Origin: Bacteroidaceae bacterium
GTDB taxonomy: Bacteria; Bacteroidota; Bacteroidia; Bacteroidales; Bacteroidaceae
DNA length: 37,774 nucleotides
Direction: 5' to 3'
NCBI GenBank assembly: GCA_017615125.1
Contig: JAGAAS010000094.1
Location: 1-37,774 of the forward strand
In this document: in pieces, positions 35,879 to 37,774 of the stretch
How the letters are laid out: each line of letters begins with the position of its first letter
How positions within the stretch are numbered: the stretch's first letter is position 1
Translations under genes and position numbers: made by a program
The notes under the pieces: generated by a model
Told to the model about the DNA's origin: nothing
The model's input: the letters and a program-made list of their open reading frames with translations, nothing else
Databases searched by the model: none

Positions 35879-36062
35879 CTCCCTCTTTCCGAAATATGAA
35901 AATGAATAGTGATTTATTTTTCAATGAGAAAGAATGTGACATTCTACGTTGTGTCGACACGAGGATGCTTTTGGAATATATCCTTTGCGTGATGTTACCC
36001 GTTCTTCTTACTTCTTAATAGGCTCATCTCTCTTTGCTTGCCTTACTGCTTGTTTCTCGCGA

Positions 36063-36135
36063 GGGGTTTATCAACGCGTTGATAAAGGTGTCTCAACGCG
36101 TTGATAAAGGTAGCTCAACGCGTTGATAAACCCCC
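36063..36135. repeat. Triple CAACGCGTTG palindrome element, copy B
   Basis: A 73-bp element in the 394-base gap between the divergent flavodoxin-like and DUF4886 genes. It starts GGGGTTTA and ends TAAACCCCC, with CAACGCGTTG at 36072, 36094 and 36116, again an exact 22-bp period. Each palindrome is followed by ATAAAGG or ATAAACC. Plan and spacing match the element at 27193-27266; the spacers differ. Confidence 0.85.
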
Positions 36136-36192
36136 GAAGAGAAAGAAATCATTTTTCTTCAGAAAGTGCTTGGTCGAGTCGTCTTTTCTCCG

Positions 36193-36200
36193 TATCTTCG
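36193..36200 (+). promoter_or_regulatory. -7-like promoter element of the DUF4886 gene
   Basis: TATCTTCG differs by one base from TAnnTTTG. A TTGG at 36170-36173, 19-20 bases upstream, could serve as -33. Confidence 0.4.
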
Positions 36201-36232
36201 CGGATGAAAAACATCACTAAAAGATTAAATCC

Positions 36233-37150
36233 ATGAAGAAATCATCCATACTTGCGCTCCTCATCCTTTGCCTGCTTTCGGCGGCTTGCAACAAGAACAC
36301 TTCCAGCCAGTTGCGTAACTTTCCCATTCCTGTCCAGCCCGACACGCTGCGTATCCTGGGGTGGGGAAACAGTTTCACCGACGACGGAATGCAGTATCTG
36401 CCCGACTTGCTGGAGGCTGCAGGCATCCGCAACGTAGTTCTCGGCCGTCTTTACATCGGAGGATGTACGCTGGAGAGGCATTGCCGTGAGTACCGCGACG
36501 CGCTTTCTAACTATATCTACTATAAATCGCGCGGCAATCATTGGGTGACCGTCTCGCCTCAGAGCTCCGCCACCGAGGCGCTGAAGGATGAGCCGTGGGA
36601 CATCATAGTCCTCCAGCAGGCGTCAGGCCTTTCCGGAATATACGAGACGTATCATCCGTGGGTCGAGGAACTTTTCGCGATTGCCCGGAAGTACTGTCCA
36701 AACAAGAAGGCTACCATCGCGTGGCAGCAGACTTGGGCCTACGCGCGTACGTCAACGCATCCCGAGTTCCCGAACTATAAGTGCTCGCAGGACACGATGT
36801 TCCGTGCTATCGCCGAGTGTTGTCGCCGGCTTGTTGAGGATACTCCTATCCGCGTCGTCATCCCCTCTGGGCCTGCTTTGCAAGAGTTGCGGAAGACAGC
36901 CTTCTGCGACTCGCTCGATTTCACCCGCGACGGCTATCATCTGAGCTACGGAATGGGGCGTTACTTGGCGGCTTGCTGTTGGTTCGAGACGCTTGTTGCT
37001 CCTGCCTTCGGCGTCACTGTGCGCGACAACTCTTTCCGCTTGCAGGGAACGCCGGAAGAGCTCTCTGAACTTCAGGCGCTCGTTTGCCGCGAATATGCTT
37101 GCATGGCTTTGCATAGCGCGCAGTCGGTTTCTCCTGACAAGGGCGACTGA
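36233..37150 (+). CDS. DUF4886 SGNH-like hydrolase lipoprotein
   Basis: A 305-residue lipoprotein (C19 in LSAAC) with an SGNH-hydrolase layout: WGNSFTDDG near the N-terminus holds the probable catalytic S47 (G-N-S in place of the usual GDS), and DGYHLSYGMGRY near residue 233 holds the Asp and His of the triad (D233, H236). WDIIVLQQASGLSG forms a middle block. This is the DUF4886 pattern, frequent in Bacteroidota beside carbohydrate loci, with suspected esterase activity. Substrate unknown. Confidence 0.85.
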   Translation: MKKSSILALLILCLLSAACNKNTSSQLRNFPIPVQPDTLRILGWGNSFTDDGMQYLPDLLEAAGIRNVVLGRLYIGGCTLERHCREYRDALSNYIYYKSRGNHWVTVSPQSSATEALKDEPWDIIVLQQASGLSGIYETYHPWVEELFAIARKYCPNKKATIAWQQTWAYARTSTHPEFPNYKCSQDTMFRAIAECCRRLVEDTPIRVVIPSGPALQELRKTAFCDSLDFTRDGYHLSYGMGRYLAACCWFETLVAPAFGVTVRDNSFRLQGTPEELSELQALVCREYACMALHSAQSVSPDKGD

Positions 37151-37518
37151 TATTCCTTTCTGCGGGTATTTCTTTTCTTTCCCGTTCAGGAAAGAATCTT
37201 TTTCCATACCGAAGAACGGCTCCCTAATAATTCAAAACTGTTGCTTCCGTTGTTTTCCCTTTGTTCGCTTGGTTTTATTCCATTTATATTTAAAAAGGTA
37301 TAAGCTTCCTTCCCTTTTTGTAATATGACATAGGAGAAAACTTGTAGCGCGGTTTCCGAAATGGAAGGTTCTTCTTCCTGTTGTAGCCGCAGAGAATCTC
37401 TTCCGTTTCCTTTTCGTCTGCAAGCATCCGAAAAAACGCTCTTTCATGACTCTTTCGTAGTGGAAAAATCAGGAAGCGGCACTTTTTTGCGGCAAAAATG
37501 AAAAAAGTTGCTAAAAAA
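37151..37518. other. Intergenic stretch without a recognised feature
   Basis: A 368-base, AT-rich region after the DUF4886 gene. I see no coding frame with family features, no tRNA and no clear terminator, and a few poly-T runs only. Confidence 0.5.
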
Positions 37519-37550
37519 TTTGGTGGGTAAATAAAAGTGCTGTAATTTTG
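37519..37550 (+). promoter_or_regulatory. Strong promoter near the right edge
   Basis: TTTG (37519-37522), a 20-nt spacer and TAATTTTG (37543-37550) match the consensus at both boxes. Transcription would start near 37556, entering a GC-rich structured region with no gene start visible before the window ends. Confidence 0.75.
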
Positions 37551-37555
37551 TCCCG

Positions 37556-37774
37556 CTTTTCGAAAGACAAGCAGGGGTTGCCTCGATAAATGGACGAGGC
37601 GAATTTTTTCTGCCCCTTTCGCGAAGCAGTTCATTGAAACGATTTCCATACAGACAAGTAGTACAAGAAAGCTGCCGTCCGCGTGCGCGCCGGGAAGATT
37701 CCCGGAGCAGTCACTGCAGGGCGGCGGGTAGAAGATACGAACCGTCGATTCGAAGTCGCCCTCCCCTGCGGGGA
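37556..37774 (+). ncRNA. Unidentified structured RNA or long leader, cut by the window end
   Basis: Downstream of a strong promoter, the sequence folds into several GC-rich hairpins: GCCTCG...CGAGGC near 37580-37600, and a 7-bp stem GCCGTCC (37674-37680) with GGGCGGC (37719-37725), T-G wobble included. This stem encloses CCGGGAA/TTCCCGG (37690-37705) and GCAGT-C-ACTGC (37707-37717). The window ends exactly at a hairpin, TCCCC-TGC-GGGGA (37762-37774). A 15-codon frame (MDEANFF..., 37590-37637) is present but unsupported. It is not a recognised riboswitch, RNase P, SRP or tmRNA by eye. Confidence 0.5.

Noticed and set aside
37674-37774. A second cobalamin riboswitch at the right edge
   Set aside because: CAGTCACTGC resembles one block, but GGGAA-type and AGTCnGnAGACCTGCC blocks are missing in the required order.

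Overview
The window looks like chromosomal DNA from a Bacteroidota species, most likely Bacteroidales and perhaps a Prevotella relative. Several things point that way: a SusC/SusD pair, many lipoproteins with a Bacteroidota-style lipobox, promoters of the TTTG-(19-20 nt)-TAnnTTTG type, almost no Shine-Dalgarno sequences, and families typical of the group (GH97, GH127/DUF1680, DUF2147, DUF4886, BACON, WG repeats). No species-level marker is visible. All assignments come from reading the sequence; no database search was run.

Layout. 1-5.1 kb: a GH2 beta-galactosidase, then a divergent DUF2147 gene and a tcdA-type gene. 5.1-22.9 kb: a polysaccharide- or glycoprotein-utilisation locus. A GH97 and a GH127 enzyme lie on the minus strand, divergent from a plus-strand run of SusC, SusD, a three-repeat DUF4859-like lipoprotein, a BACON-zincin lipoprotein, a second zincin, a two-repeat DUF4859-like lipoprotein and a third zincin. 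A GC-rich structured RNA element with a tRNA T-arm-like hairpin sits inside this run. 23-27 kb: housekeeping and small genes (DEDDh exonuclease with a small partner, WG-repeat lipoprotein, small lipoprotein, Nudix hydrolase, LysE-type exporter behind a duplicated promoter). 27.5-31.9 kb: a two-gene lipoprotein operon of a GH59 (galactocerebrosidase family) enzyme and a second DUF1680/GH127-like enzyme. 32.2-34.8 kb: a cobalamin riboswitch followed by a DASS/SLC13 transporter and an overlapping DUF2490 outer-membrane protein gene. 35-37.2 kb: a flavodoxin-like lipoprotein and a DUF4886 SGNH-like lipoprotein. The right edge carries a strong promoter and the start of an unidentified structured RNA.

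How the genes may work together. The main locus joins glycan import (SusCD), an enzyme family that removes beta-L-arabinofuranose (GH127), a GH97 whose motifs fit the retaining alpha-galactosidase type, and three HExxH lipoproteins, two of which look surface-exposed. My leading hypothesis is that it handles a glycoprotein rather than a pure polysaccharide. Plant extensin-like hydroxyproline-rich glycoproteins, which carry beta-L-arabinofuranosides on Hyp and alpha-galactose on Ser, are a good candidate. This is inference.

The most unusual non-coding features are the T-arm-like element (about 16.9 kb), the riboswitch in front of a dicarboxylate-type transporter, two 74-bp elements each holding three copies of the palindrome CAACGCGTTG at an exact 22-bp period, an AT-rich intergenic repeat family at five sites, and an 85-bp tandem promoter duplication.
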